DNA of 64,000 bases, taken from assembly GCA_963843595.1 (NCBI GenBank), contig CAWJLG010000008.1:186001-250000 (forward strand). Direction: 5' to 3'. A program made the position numbers and the translations under genes. The notes under the pieces were generated by a model that made no database searches, was not told the origin of the DNA, and saw nothing but the letters and a program-made list of their open reading frames with translations. Positions within the stretch are counted from its first letter, which is position 1; the number at the start of each line of letters is the position of its first letter. Positions 27,502 to 36,213 of the stretch are shown here, piece by piece. The DNA is from CAIWHR01 sp963843595 (GTDB lineage Bacteria; Pseudomonadota; Gammaproteobacteria; Burkholderiales; Casimicrobiaceae).

Positions 27502-28338
27502 ATGATCGTCTACCTCAACGGCCAGTATCTCCCGATCGAAGACGCGAAGATCCCGGTGCTCGATCGCGGGTTCATCTACGGCGACGGCGTTTACGAGCTG
27601 ATCCCGGTGTACCGGCGGCAACCGTTCCGGATGCCGCAGCATCTCGCCCGCCTGCAGCGCAGCCTCGACGGCATCCGGCTCGCCAACCCGCACTCCGATG
27701 CCGAATGGGAATCGATCGTCCGCTCGCTCATCGATCGCCAGCCGTTCGACGATCAGGGCATCTATTTTCAGGTCACGCGCGGCGTGGCCAAGCGCGACCA
27801 CGCGTTTCCGCAGGGTGTGCCGCCGACGGTGTTCATGATGAGCAATCCGCTCGCCACGCCGACCGCCGATCAGTTCGCCAACGGCGTGGCGGTGGTCACG
27901 GCGGAGGACAATCGCTGGCGACGCTGCGATCTCAAGACCATCTCGCTCGTCGGCAACGTTCTGATGCGCCAGCTGGCGGCCGATTCGGGCGCGATCGAGA
28001 CGGTGATGTTCCGCGATGGCTTCCTCACCGAGGCGTCGGCGTCGAACGTCCTCGCGGTGATCGAGGGGAAGATCGTCGCGCCGCCGAAAGACAACCTGAT
28101 CCTGCCGGGCATCACCTACGGCGCGGTCGAGGAATTCGCGCGCGAGGCGGGGCTGCCGTTCGAAATCCGCCCCGTCAACCGCGCGGAGGCCTTCGCCGCC
28201 GCCGAGTGGTGGCTGACGTCGTCGACCAAGGAGGTGCTGGCGGTGACGACCGTCGACGGCCGCCCGTTCGGCGGCGGTACGCCCGGGCCGATGTATCGCC
28301 GGATGTACGCGCTCTTCCAGCAGCACAAGCCGAAATAG
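27502..28338 (+). CDS. dat: D-amino acid aminotransferase
   Basis: A 278-residue fold-type IV PLP aminotransferase. The PLP lysine is Lys145 in CDLKTISLVGNVL, the same position as in the well-known Bacillus D-amino acid transaminase. It opens MIVYLNGQYLPIEDAKIPVL and has DRGFIYGDGVYELIPVY, as in Dat/IlvE-like enzymes. It makes D-glutamate or D-alanine from 2-oxo acids. Located next to a D-Ala-D-Ala carboxypeptidase gene, which fits a role in cell-wall D-amino acids; a 4-amino-4-deoxychorismate lyase or branched-chain aminotransferase role is less likely. The start at 27502 sets the conserved N-terminus. Confidence 0.9.
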   Translation: MIVYLNGQYLPIEDAKIPVLDRGFIYGDGVYELIPVYRRQPFRMPQHLARLQRSLDGIRLANPHSDAEWESIVRSLIDRQPFDDQGIYFQVTRGVAKRDHAFPQGVPPTVFMMSNPLATPTADQFANGVAVVTAEDNRWRRCDLKTISLVGNVLMRQLAADSGAIETVMFRDGFLTEASASNVLAVIEGKIVAPPKDNLILPGITYGAVEEFAREAGLPFEIRPVNRAEAFAAAEWWLTSSTKEVLAVTTVDGRPFGGGTPGPMYRRMYALFQQHKPK

Positions 28339-28363
28339 CGCCCCGCACGACCGACCCCGAGCG

Positions 28364-28894
28364 CTAGGCGGGACCGTCGCCGCGATCCGGCGGATGCGTC
28401 GTGCCGAAGCGGTGCTGGTGGAACAGGAGCGCAGGGCCGCTGCGGCGCTCGCAGGTTTCGACCTCGCCGATGAACAGCACATGGTCGCCCGTCCGGTGTC
28501 GCGCATAGTGGCGGCACTCGAACCACGCGACGCAGCCTTCGATCAGCGGCGCCCCGGCGGCGCCGATCCGGTAGGTGACGCCGGCGAACCGGTCGGCGTG
28601 CGGGCGCGAGAACCGACGCGCGAGTTCGACCTGATCGTCCGCGAGCACGTTGACCGCATAGCGCTCGGCGGCCTCGAACGCCGCCAGATTGGTCGCCGCG
28701 AGATTGAGGCTCCACACGATGAGCGGCGGATCGAGCGATACCGAATTGAACGAATTGGCGGTGAAGCCCGTGTAACGTCCGTCCGCCATCCGGGCACAGA
28801 TCACGGTGACGCCGGTCGCGAACTGCGCGAGCGCATCGCGGAAATGGCGATCATTGAAGGCGGGAACACGGCGTCCCGCGGCAGGTTTGGACAA
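28364..28894 (-). CDS. flavin reductase-like domain protein
   Basis: A 176-residue FMN-binding protein of the flavin reductase/HpaC family, with the hallmark FRDALAQFATGVTVICARMA and GFTANSFNSVSLDPPLIVWS. Such proteins supply reduced flavin to a monooxygenase, or are oxidoreductases themselves. No monooxygenase gene lies next to it, so its partner is unknown. The start is a TTG at 28894; no in-frame ATG fits the conserved N-terminus. It lies opposite in direction to both neighbours. Confidence 0.9.
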   Translation of the reverse strand: MSKPAAGRRVPAFNDRHFRDALAQFATGVTVICARMADGRYTGFTANSFNSVSLDPPLIVWSLNLAATNLAAFEAAERYAVNVLADDQVELARRFSRPHADRFAGVTYRIGAAGAPLIEGCVAWFECRHYARHRTGDHVLFIGEVETCERRSGPALLFHQHRFGTTHPPDRGDGPA

Positions 28895-29081
28895 GGTCCG
28901 GGGCCGGGCATCGGTGGCTGAGTCAACGATGACCCGATGGTAACAGTGCGCGTTCGCCGGGCAAGTCTTCCCGACCCTGTTCGGGCGAGCGGCGAACTTG
29001 CTACACTAGAACGGTCGCGGCGGCGCTTGGCGTCCGTGTCCCTGCGGACGGCGACACGCGCCCTTTGAGCAAAGCACGAGG

Positions 29082-30293
29082 ATGGCCGAATCGCTGCAAA
29101 AGATCGTTGCCACCCGGTATCGCGGACGCAATCTCCCCGTCACCGTGGTGTTGCCCGACGGTGGTCGGGTGCCCTTGTCGCCCGCGCCGGAACTCGAGAT
29201 CGTCGCCCGTACGTGGCGCGGCCTCAAGGCGCTCGCCACACCGGCGATGGGGGCATTGGCGCGCGCCTACGTGCGCAATGACATCGATTTTTCGGGCGGG
29301 GCCCGCCGGGCGTTGGCGGTCGCGGAGCGAATGGTGGGCGAGATCACGCACGGGCGCGACCCGGTCGGGGCGAAAGTCCGGCTCTGGCTCCACCAGCACC
29401 GCAGCAACCGCGTCAATATTCGTCAGCATTACGACGTTTCGAACGCGTTCTACCGGCTCTGGCTCGACACGCGGCTCGTCTATTCGTGCGCCTACTATCG
29501 CAACGACGGCGACGGCCTCGACGTTGCGCAGCAGCAGAAGCTCGACCACATCTGTCGCAAGCTGCAGCTGGTGCCGGGTGAGCGGTTCCTCGACATCGGT
29601 TGCGGCTGGGGCGCGCTGATCATCCACGCGGCCGAGCGCTACGGCGTCGACGCAACGGGCATCACACTGTCGCAGAACCAGCTCGAATACGCTCGTGCCG
29701 AGATCGCTGCGCGCGGCCTCGCCGGCCGCGTGCGCGTCGAGTTGCGCGACTACCTGGACCTGCCCGAGGACGAGAGCTACGACAAGGTGGCGAGCATCGG
29801 GATGTTCGAGCACGTCGGCATCAAGCGCTTTCCGCGGTACTTCGGCAAGATCCGCCGGATCATGAAACCCGGGGGGCTGGTGCTCAACCACGGCATCACG
29901 CACAACCCGCTGGGCGCAGACAGTCTCGGCAGCGGCATCGGCGATTTCGTCGAAGAGTACGTGTTCCCGGGCGGCGAGCTCGCCCACGTGTCCAGCGTGA
30001 TCGAGGCGATGGCCGCCCAGGGCCTCGAGCCGATCGATGCGGAAGCGCTGCGCGAGCATTACGCGAAGACCCTGTGGCACTGGGTCGACCGACTGGAGGC
30101 GAATGCGGAGGCCGCGCGGAGCGAAGTCGGCGAGGAGCGGTTCCGGGTCTGGCGCATCTACATGGCAGGGTCGGCACACGCGTTCGATCGCGGCTGGCTG
30201 TCGCTGTGGCAGGTACTCGCCGGGCGCCCGTACGCCGACGGCCGCCTGCCGCATCCGCTGACCCGCGAGTACATGTACCCGCAAGGCGCCTGA
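29082..30293 (+). CDS. cfa: cyclopropane-fatty-acyl-phospholipid synthase
   Basis: A 403-residue SAM-dependent enzyme that adds a methylene group to double bonds of membrane phospholipid acyl chains. The SAM-binding motif is in ERFLDIGCGWGALIIHAAER. Family motifs QHYDVSNAFYRLWLDTRLVYS and GMFEHVGIKRFPRYF are present. An N-terminal lipid-binding-like segment covers residues 1-100. An extended -10-like TGCTACACT lies at 29000-29008. It is followed by DUF493, lipB and lipA, but a 58-base gap and different metabolism make co-regulation uncertain. Confidence 0.95.
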   Translation: MAESLQKIVATRYRGRNLPVTVVLPDGGRVPLSPAPELEIVARTWRGLKALATPAMGALARAYVRNDIDFSGGARRALAVAERMVGEITHGRDPVGAKVRLWLHQHRSNRVNIRQHYDVSNAFYRLWLDTRLVYSCAYYRNDGDGLDVAQQQKLDHICRKLQLVPGERFLDIGCGWGALIIHAAERYGVDATGITLSQNQLEYARAEIAARGLAGRVRVELRDYLDLPEDESYDKVASIGMFEHVGIKRFPRYFGKIRRIMKPGGLVLNHGITHNPLGADSLGSGIGDFVEEYVFPGGELAHVSSVIEAMAAQGLEPIDAEALREHYAKTLWHWVDRLEANAEAARSEVGEERFRVWRIYMAGSAHAFDRGWLSLWQVLAGRPYADGRLPHPLTREYMYPQGA

Positions 30294-30351
30294 GCGCAGT
30301 GCCGGTTGCGCCGCGCTGGAGGCGCCCGCATATTGGCTGTCTGGAGACGCC

Positions 30352-30633
30352 ATGACGACGACCCCGACGCCGCCCGCCGAATCGCTGCTGACCTTTCCGA
30401 CCGTGTTCCCGATCAAGGTGATGGGGCGCACGCAGGACGGTTTCGCGCAGGCGATCGTGGACGTCGTGCAGAAGCACGCGCCGGATTTCGATCCCGCCAC
30501 GCTCGAGATGCGCGCGTCGTCGGCCGGCAAGTACCTTTCGCTGACGTGCACGGTCAATGCGATCTCGCGCGAGCAGCTGGACGACCTCTACCGGGACCTC
30601 ACGTCCCACCCGATGGTGGCGATGGTGCTGTGA
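30352..30633 (+). CDS. ybeD: DUF493 (YbeD) family protein
   Basis: A 93-residue protein with a ferredoxin-like ACT-type fold: FPTVFPIKVMGRTQDGFAQA, then DPATLEMRASSAGKYLSLT and SHPMVAMVL at the end. The family is found next to lipB in many Proteobacteria and may be a small regulator or allosteric domain; no activity is known. GGAGA lies upstream of the ATG. Its TGA overlaps the lipB ATG (TGATG), so the two are probably co-translated. Confidence 0.93.
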   Translation: MTTTPTPPAESLLTFPTVFPIKVMGRTQDGFAQAIVDVVQKHAPDFDPATLEMRASSAGKYLSLTCTVNAISREQLDDLYRDLTSHPMVAMVL

Positions 30634-31280
30634 TGGCGGCGATTGCCGCCGCGCAGGCCGATGTCGTTGTCCGCAACCTGGGCCGCACCGAGTACGAACC
30701 GACCTGGCGTGCGATGCAGGCGTTCACCGCCGGTCGCGCCGCGGACACGCCGGACGAGATCTGGCTGACCGAACATCCGCCGGTGTACACACTCGGACTT
30801 GCCGGGCGGCGCGAACATCTGTTGCGCGACAACGGCATTCCGGCGCTCAAGGTCGACCGCGGCGGACAGATCACCTACCACGGTCCCGGCCAGCTCGTTG
30901 TCTACGTGCTGTTCGATCTGCGGCGGCAGCGGCGGGGAGTGCGCGAGATGGTCCGCCGGTTGGAGGGTAGCGTGGTACGATGGCTTGATTCATTGGGCAT
31001 TTCCGGCTACGGCAAAGTGGAAGCGCCGGGTGTCTATGTCCGCCTGCCGGCGGGCGAAGCCAAGATCGCGGCCCTCGGCCTCAGGGTCAGCAATGGTTGC
31101 ACCTACCATGGGTTGGCGGTGAACGTCGCGATGGACCTCGCGCCGTTTGCCGACATCGATCCCTGTGGCTATCCGGGACTTGCCGTGACGCAGGTCGCCG
31201 ATCTTGGCGTCGCGCGCACCGTCGAAGCCGCCGGCGCGGCGTTGGCACCGATTCTCTCAGAACGCCTTTCCGCACGCTGA
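30633..31280 (+). CDS. lipB: octanoyltransferase LipB
   Basis: LipB moves the octanoyl group from acyl-carrier protein to lipoyl domains such as GcvH. The 215-residue protein shows the family motifs TEHPPVYTLGLAG, RGGQITYHGPGQLV and KIAALGLRVSNGCTYHGLAV. The catalytic pair is Lys144 (AKIAALG) and Cys178 (DPCGYPG), spaced 34 residues apart as in characterised LipB proteins. Its ATG overlaps the DUF493 stop, and its own stop is two bases before lipA. The frame is open further upstream inside DUF493, but homology starts at the chosen ATG. Confidence 0.97.
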   Translation: MAAIAAAQADVVVRNLGRTEYEPTWRAMQAFTAGRAADTPDEIWLTEHPPVYTLGLAGRREHLLRDNGIPALKVDRGGQITYHGPGQLVVYVLFDLRRQRRGVREMVRRLEGSVVRWLDSLGISGYGKVEAPGVYVRLPAGEAKIAALGLRVSNGCTYHGLAVNVAMDLAPFADIDPCGYPGLAVTQVADLGVARTVEAAGAALAPILSERLSAR

Positions 31281-31282
31281 TC

Positions 31283-32254
31283 ATGGACGACATCCCGAAG
31301 CCCCCCGCGGCCAACGCGGCCGGCGTCAAGCACAAGGGCGAAGCGAAGACCGCGCGCATTCCCGTCAAGGTCGTCGCGGCGCAGCGTCTCCCGAAGCCGG
31401 AATGGATCCGCGTGCGCGTGGGCGCGTCGCCACGCTTCAACGAGATCAAGAAGATCCTGCGCGCGCACCACCTGCACACGGTGTGCGAGGAGGCCTCATG
31501 TCCGAACATCGGCGAGTGTTTCGGCAAGGGCACGGCGACGTTCATGATCATGGGCGACATCTGCACGCGACGCTGCCCCTTCTGTGACGTCGGCCACGGA
31601 CGGCCGCTGCCGCTCGATGCCGACGAGCCTCTCAATCTGGGGCGCACCATCGCGGCGCTGCAGCTCAAGTACGTCGTGATCACGAGCGTGGACCGCGATG
31701 ATCTGCGCGACGGCGGGGCCGGCCATTTCGTCGACTGCATTCGCGCGATCCGCGAGCATTCGCCGGCGACGCAGATCGAGGTCCTGGTTCCGGACTTCCG
31801 CGGCCGGATGGACCGCGCACTCGAAATCCTGGGCCAGGCGCCGCCCGACGTGATGAACCACAATCTCGAGACCGTGCCCCGCCTCTACCGACAGGCGCGT
31901 CCCGGGTCGGACTACCACCATTCGCTCGGCCTGCTGAGGGCGTTCAAGGAGCGTTTTCCCGACATCCCCACCAAGTCCGGGCTCATGGTCGGGCTGGGCG
32001 AGACCGACGACGAAATCCTCACCGTGCTGCACGACATGCGCACGCACGATATCGACATGCTGACCATCGGCCAGTACCTGCAGCCGACCGCCGGCCATCT
32101 GCCCGTGCTGCGTTACGTCCATCCGGACACGTTCGCGATGTTCGAGCGCGAGGCCCTCGCCATGGGCTTCCGGCACGCCGCGGTCGGCGCCCTCGTGCGC
32201 TCGTCGTACCACGCGGATCGGCAGGCCGAGGGCGTGCTGTCCGCGGCGGGGTGA
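31283..32254 (+). CDS. lipA: lipoyl synthase (radical SAM)
   Basis: LipA inserts two sulfur atoms into the octanoyl chain. The 323-residue enzyme has both Fe-S cluster motifs: the auxiliary cluster CEEASCPNIGEC (Cys68, Cys73, Cys79), and the radical SAM cluster CTRRCPFC (Cys94, Cys98, Cys101), plus the C-terminal RSSYHA whose serine ligates the auxiliary cluster. The start codon lies two bases after the lipB stop. Together with lipB it supplies lipoate to the GcvH protein encoded 11 kb upstream, and to 2-oxoacid dehydrogenases elsewhere. Confidence 0.98.
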   Translation: MDDIPKPPAANAAGVKHKGEAKTARIPVKVVAAQRLPKPEWIRVRVGASPRFNEIKKILRAHHLHTVCEEASCPNIGECFGKGTATFMIMGDICTRRCPFCDVGHGRPLPLDADEPLNLGRTIAALQLKYVVITSVDRDDLRDGGAGHFVDCIRAIREHSPATQIEVLVPDFRGRMDRALEILGQAPPDVMNHNLETVPRLYRQARPGSDYHHSLGLLRAFKERFPDIPTKSGLMVGLGETDDEILTVLHDMRTHDIDMLTIGQYLQPTAGHLPVLRYVHPDTFAMFEREALAMGFRHAAVGALVRSSYHADRQAEGVLSAAG

Positions 32255-32255
32255 T

Positions 32256-32306
32256 CCGGCCGGAGGCGGCCGCCGCGGCGCCACCCGCCCGGCCGGAGGC
32301 GGCCGC
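32256..32306 (+). repeat. two exact 18-base direct repeats after lipA
   Basis: CCGGCCGGAGGCGGCCGC occurs at 32256-32273 and again at 32289-32306. Each copy can fold on itself (GGCCG / CGGCC). No T-run follows, so these may be transcript-end hairpins or a small GC-rich repeat element. Confidence 0.7.
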
Positions 32307-32615
32307 GCGGTTATCCGCAATGTGCCCGGAAGGGTTCGGGACGCTTGCCGACGCACGGTCCTGCAGGCAGTCCATGCCCGCAGTGTAAGCACCCACTCTT
32401 TTTCTGAAACTCAACGGCTGCCACGAGCCGTCGTCGTCGGCGCCGATGTGCGCCGTCCCTGACCCGGGATCGGCAGCGCCCCGACCCGGGTCGTGTTACG
32501 CCCACTTCCCGGCGCGAACACCCTTGTTCGACACCCGAGCCCGCGGCCTGTATGCGTGCGGCACGGGGCATTGGCGCCCCGCGCGTGACGTCGACCGTCT
32601 GTCGGGGAGGCTTGT

Positions 32616-32627
32616 GGAATAAATTCC
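32616..32627 (+). promoter_or_regulatory. possible promoter/operator dyad upstream of DUF5666 gene
   Basis: GGAAT-AA-ATTCC is a perfect inverted repeat in an AT-rich island about 100 bases before the start codon. GGAAT is also reminiscent of ECF-sigma -35 elements. The assignment is speculative. Confidence 0.3.
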
Positions 32628-32718
32628 CACGCCTTATTGTTTATGACATTGGGATACCGCAGCCGGCAGTCATGGGTGAGCGCGGAGTCCGGTTCGCATT
32701 CAACCCGGGAGGCTTCAT

Positions 32719-34285
32719 ATGAAAGGAAGAATCCATCGGAGCGTCGCGCTGGCAGGCCTTTGGCTGCTATCGATGTTCGTCGTCATCGGCGCTCACGCCA
32801 GCAACGGTTCCTCACCGGAGGACGACGCTTCATCCTCTGCAAGCACCGTCGAAATCAAGGGCGTGGTCCAGGCGATGCCGGCCAGCGGACTGATCGGCAG
32901 CTTCACCATCGACGGCAAGCCGGTGCAGACCGATTCGTCGACGAAGTTCGACCAGGAGGACGGCAAGATCGAGGTCGGCGTGCAGGTCGAGGTCAAGGGC
33001 ACCAAACAAGCCAACGGACCGGTGCTCGCGATCAGGATCGAGGTCCAGACCGGAGTCGGTTCCGGGCCGGGATCGGGGTCCTCGGGCGACGACGAGGTCG
33101 GCAGCGAAAGCGAGGACGAAACGGACGATGACGGCGAGGTTCAGGGCACGATCGTCAGCCTCCCTGCCGACGGTTTGCTGGGCACGTGGAACGTCGCCGG
33201 CCGACCGGTGATCGTTGTCAGCACGACGCGACTCGACCAGGAGCATGGCGCGCTGGTCGTGGGCGCGATCGTCGAGGTCAACGGTCTGCCGGATACGAGC
33301 GGCGCGATCGTCGCCAGCAAGATCGAGGTCAAGTCGGGCACGACCGGCGGCTCCGTGCCGGTTCCCGGGAAGGTCGAGCTCGTTGGCCTGATCGAAGCGC
33401 TTCCGGCGAATGGTCTGATCGGCGACTGGGTGATCGGCGGACGCACGGTGGTGGTGTCGGCGGCGACGGTGCTGGACCCCGAACACGGCGCGTTCGCGGT
33501 CGGGGCGAGCGTCGAAGCCAAGGGTGCGCTGGATACCGCAGGCAACTTGGTCGCGGTCAAGATCGAGACGACGGCGGGCAACGGTGCGCCGGTACCGGCG
33601 CTCGAGTTCTGGGGCGTGGTCACGGAGTTGCCCGCGAGCGCCAACGGTTTCGTCGGTGTCTGGAAGGTCGACGACAAGCTCGTCAACGTGACGCCCGCCA
33701 CGGAAATCAACGTCGAGGACGCCCCGCTCGTCGCAGGGGTCACCGTCGAGGTGCATGGCTGGCTGCAGCCGGATGGCGTGATCGAAGCGAAGGAGATCGA
33801 GACGCGCACCGTGGTCGGCGTCGGTGGCCGGACAGGGCACGAAAGCGGTCGAGTTCTTCAACGGCACGCTCGGGCACTTCTTCGTCACGGCCAATCCCGG
33901 CGAAGTCGCCGCCCTCGACGCCGGCGGTGTCTGGCAGCGCACCGGGCAGGCGTTCAACGTCGGATCGGGGTCGCGCGGGGTCTGTCGCTTCTACGGAATG
34001 CCGCCCAAGGGCCCGGACTCGCACTTCTTCACCGCGGACGCGGCAGAGTGTCAGGCGGTGATGACGCAGTTCTCGGCGTGGACATTCGAAGGCATGGCGT
34101 TCTCGGCGACGCCGCCGGTGAATGGTCAGTGCCCGGCGGGGACGCTGGAAGTGCACCGGTTCTTCAACAACCCGACGACGGCCGGTGACATCAACCACCG
34201 CTTCACCGTCACGCCGGAGGCGTTCCAGCAGACGCTGGCCCTGGGCTGGACGCACGAGGGTGTCGTGATGTGCGCGCGCTCCTGA
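32719..34285 (+). pseudogene. secreted four-repeat DUF5666 protein with DUF5648-like tail, one extra base
   Basis: An exported protein of about 521 residues if repaired. After the signal peptide (MKGRIHRSVALAGLWLLSMF, then to HAS) come four DUF5666-type beta-barrel repeats of about 65 residues (EIKGVVQAMPASGLIGSFTI; EVQGTIVSLPADGLLGTWNV; ELVGLIEALPANGLIGDWVI; EFWGVVTELPASANGFVGVW). An acidic linker (SGDDEVGSESEDETDDDGE) follows repeat one. The first frame loses sense near 33815-33828, and the next frame carries a DUF5648-like module (AVEFFNGTLGHFFVTANPGE ... DINHRFTVTPEAFQQ). One extra base links them. A separate gene starting at a GTG near 33824 is the alternative, but it lacks a ribosome-binding site and a signal peptide. 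Confidence 0.75.
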
Positions 34286-34338
34286 TCCGGCCACGATCCC
34301 CCGCGGCGCCGACTCCGGCCGGCGTCGCATTTCCGTAA

Positions 34339-34367
34339 CCGGCGCCTGCATGGCGCCGGCTTTTTTT
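34339..34367 (+). terminator. intrinsic terminator after the DUF5666 gene
   Basis: Eight-base perfect stem CCGGCGCC / GGCGCCGG with a TGCAT loop, then C and seven T. The mltA gene converges from the other side. Confidence 0.9.
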
Positions 34368-34456
34368 GCAGGGTCGGAGGCGCCGGCCCGGGTGGGCGGC
34401 CGCGCGGATCGTGACCGACGCTCCTACACCGGCGGCCCGCGATGGGTCTGTCGGCG

Positions 34457-35719
34457 TCACGGCGACAATACGGGAAGGTCGACGCCACGTGGCCACAGCA
34501 TCCACAGTCGCCCCGACTGCCGCATGCGACCCGCCGCGCGTGCGGCCGCCTCGCCGAAACCCCAGAAGTAATCGGCGCGCACGGCGCCGCGGATGGCGCC
34601 GCCCGTATCCTGCGCCAGCACGAGGCGCTCGAGCGGGCGCCCGGACAGCGGGTCGGTCGTCGCGAGATAGACGGGGGTACCGAGCGGGATCGAGCGCGGG
34701 TCGACGGCGATCGCCCGCTCGCGCAGCAGCGGAACGCCGAGCGAGCCGAGGGGACCGTCGATCGCTGCGTCGAGCGAGCCCGGTACCGGCGGCGGAACTT
34801 CGCGGAAGAACACGTAGCTTGGGTTCTCGTCGAGCAGTGCAGTCAGCTTCGACGGATTGCGCCGTCCCCACTCGACGATTCCCTGCAACGTTGCGCCTTC
34901 GAGCGGAAGCTCGCCCCGCTCGACCAGGATGCGACCGACCGACTGGTAGGCGTGCCCGTTCTGATCGTCGTAGCCGATGCGCATTACGCTCCCGTCGGCG
35001 AGCTGCACGCGTCCGGAACCCTGGATCTGCAGGAAGAACGCGTCGACGGGGTCCGCGACCCAGACAAGCACCTTGTCCGCCAACGGTGCCCTGCCGGCCT
35101 CGATTTCCGCGCGCGACCAGTAGGGCACGACGCGCCGACCCTCGACGCGCCCGCGCAGTCGGCGTCCCTTGAGATCCGGATACAGCGACGCGAGGTCGAC
35201 GATGAGCAGATCGTCCGGCGTCGCGTAGAGCGGAACGGCGAAGCGCGCCGTCCGCGTGCGGCTGCCTTCGAGCAGGGGCTCGTAGTACCCGGTAATGAGA
35301 CCGCGATCGCTGCCGTCAGCGGCACGCACCTCGTATGGGCTAAAATGCTGCTCGAAAAAGGCCCGCGCCGATGGGGGATCGCGTGGCTCGATCGATTCTC
35401 CCGCCGCGCATGCCGCGAGCCAGCGCGCGCGCGCGCGTGGGGCGTCGACGAGGGCGCGGCAGCCGGCGAGAAAGGCGGGCCACGCATCTTGCACGCGGTC
35501 GTCGCTCCACCCGGGCAGTGCCGACCAGCCGACCGGCACGTACCGTACGGACGGCGTGGGGACGGCCGGGGAAGGTGTCGGCGGCGCCGTCGTGCAGCCG
35601 GCGACGCACACGGCCATGCACATTGCCGCGGCGAGGGCGCCGGGTAAACCAGGGAAACGCGATCGGATGGGGTGGATCTTCCTCGAGGCGTTGGTGGCGC
35701 TGCTGATCGCGGTCGGCAT
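34457..35719 (-). CDS. mltA: membrane-bound lytic murein transglycosylase A (MltA)
   Basis: An outer-membrane lipoprotein that cleaves peptidoglycan glycan strands to 1,6-anhydromuropeptides. The lipobox CVAGC is visible, followed by a Pro/Thr linker. The MltA domain has FEQHFSPYEVR, GLITGYYEPLLEGSRTR, FFLQIQGSGRVQL and the 3D domain with the catalytic aspartate region (VLAQDTGGAIRGAVRADYFW). The start is uncertain: at 35719 the signal peptide is long; the next ATG (35623) leaves only nine residues before the lipobox Cys. The longer start overlaps, on the opposite strand, the tail of a small membrane protein ORF (35667-35786). Confidence 0.93.
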   Translation of the reverse strand: MPTAISSATNASRKIHPIRSRFPGLPGALAAAMCMAVCVAGCTTAPPTPSPAVPTPSVRYVPVGWSALPGWSDDRVQDAWPAFLAGCRALVDAPRARARWLAACAAGESIEPRDPPSARAFFEQHFSPYEVRAADGSDRGLITGYYEPLLEGSRTRTARFAVPLYATPDDLLIVDLASLYPDLKGRRLRGRVEGRRVVPYWSRAEIEAGRAPLADKVLVWVADPVDAFFLQIQGSGRVQLADGSVMRIGYDDQNGHAYQSVGRILVERGELPLEGATLQGIVEWGRRNPSKLTALLDENPSYVFFREVPPPVPGSLDAAIDGPLGSLGVPLLRERAIAVDPRSIPLGTPVYLATTDPLSGRPLERLVLAQDTGGAIRGAVRADYFWGFGEAAARAAGRMRQSGRLWMLWPRGVDLPVLSP

Positions 35720-35786
35720 TGTATGGTGGACGATGGGTCCGAAGCGAAAAGCGTCGCGGCGCAACCCGCCCGCGGACCGGCGCTAG
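35667..35786 (+). CDS. small single-pass membrane protein
   Basis: A 39-residue ORF starting MGWIFLEALVALLIAVGIVW, one clear transmembrane helix, then a basic tail (WTMGPKRKASRRNPPADRR). AGGGAAA lies about ten bases upstream of the ATG. It ends five bases before the apaG stop on the other strand. Its composition (hydrophobic helix followed by Lys/Arg) is what a real short membrane protein looks like. Yet it overlaps the 5' end of mltA on the opposite strand, so one of the two starts may be misread. Function unknown. Confidence 0.55.
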   Translation: MGWIFLEALVALLIAVGIVWWTMGPKRKASRRNPPADRR

Positions 35787-35791
35787 GCGCA

Positions 35792-36175
35792 CTAATGCAG
35801 TACGCGCGGCACCGACAGCGTGAACGAGGGGATCGCGGCGTCGAACGCCTGACCGTCCTCGGCGACCATCTGGTACGTGCCGCGCATCGTGCCCACGGGG
35901 GTCGGCAGGCTGGCGCCGCTGGTGTATTCGAAGCTTTCCCCGGGGCGGAGCAACGGCTGCTGGCCGACCACACCCTGTCCCTTGACTTCCTGGACATGGT
36001 GCTCGCTGTCGGTGATGATCCAGTGGCGGCTCACCAACTGTGCCGCCACGGTCCCGGTATTGGTGACCGTGATCGTGTACGCGAACACGTACTGATTGCG
36101 CGACGGGTCCGACTGGTCGGCGACATAGGACGCCGCCGCCGCAACGCTGACGTCGTACTTCTTGGGATCGTTCAT
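35792..36175 (-). CDS. apaG: ApaG protein
   Basis: A 127-residue immunoglobulin-like (fibronectin III-type) protein. Diagnostic motifs: YVFAYTITVTNTG, SRHWIITDSEHHVQEVKGQG, VVGQQPLLRPGESFEYTSGA and GTMRGTYQMV. The family was linked to Co2+/Mg2+ resistance in Salmonella, and its exact role is unknown. A TATAAT box sits 30 bases upstream on the minus strand, between it and rpe on the other strand. Confidence 0.96.
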   Translation of the reverse strand: MNDPKKYDVSVAAAASYVADQSDPSRNQYVFAYTITVTNTGTVAAQLVSRHWIITDSEHHVQEVKGQGVVGQQPLLRPGESFEYTSGASLPTPVGTMRGTYQMVAEDGQAFDAAIPSFTLSVPRVLH

Positions 36176-36204
36176 CGGTCCTGTCCCCTCGAACCCCGCT
36201 CCCG

Positions 36205-36210
36205 ATTATA
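36205..36210 (-). promoter_or_regulatory. -10 box (TATAAT) of apaG
   Basis: A consensus TATAAT on the minus strand, 30 bases from the apaG ATG. The -35 element would lie inside rpe and is not clear. On the plus strand the same letters read TATAAC, too close to the rpe ATG to serve it. Confidence 0.5.
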
Positions 36211-36213
36211 ACC

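Larger units (their letters stand above)
32255..32718 (+). other. intergenic region between lipA and the DUF5666 protein
   Basis: No convincing gene in 464 bases; the open frames on both strands are Arg-rich and lack start signals. It holds an 18-base exact repeat near its left end (32256-32306) and, near the right end, an AT-rich promoter-like stretch with GGAATAAATTCC at 32616-32627. Confidence 0.6.

Noticed and set aside
33824..34285. A separate 153-residue gene starting at GTG near 33824
   Set aside because: No ribosome-binding site and no signal peptide, although the domain type is exported; a one-base shift joins it to the upstream exported frame.
36207..36212. TATAAC on the plus strand as the rpe promoter
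   Set aside because: It ends two bases before the rpe ATG, which leaves no room for a transcript start ahead of the codon. The same site reads TATAAT for apaG on the other strand.
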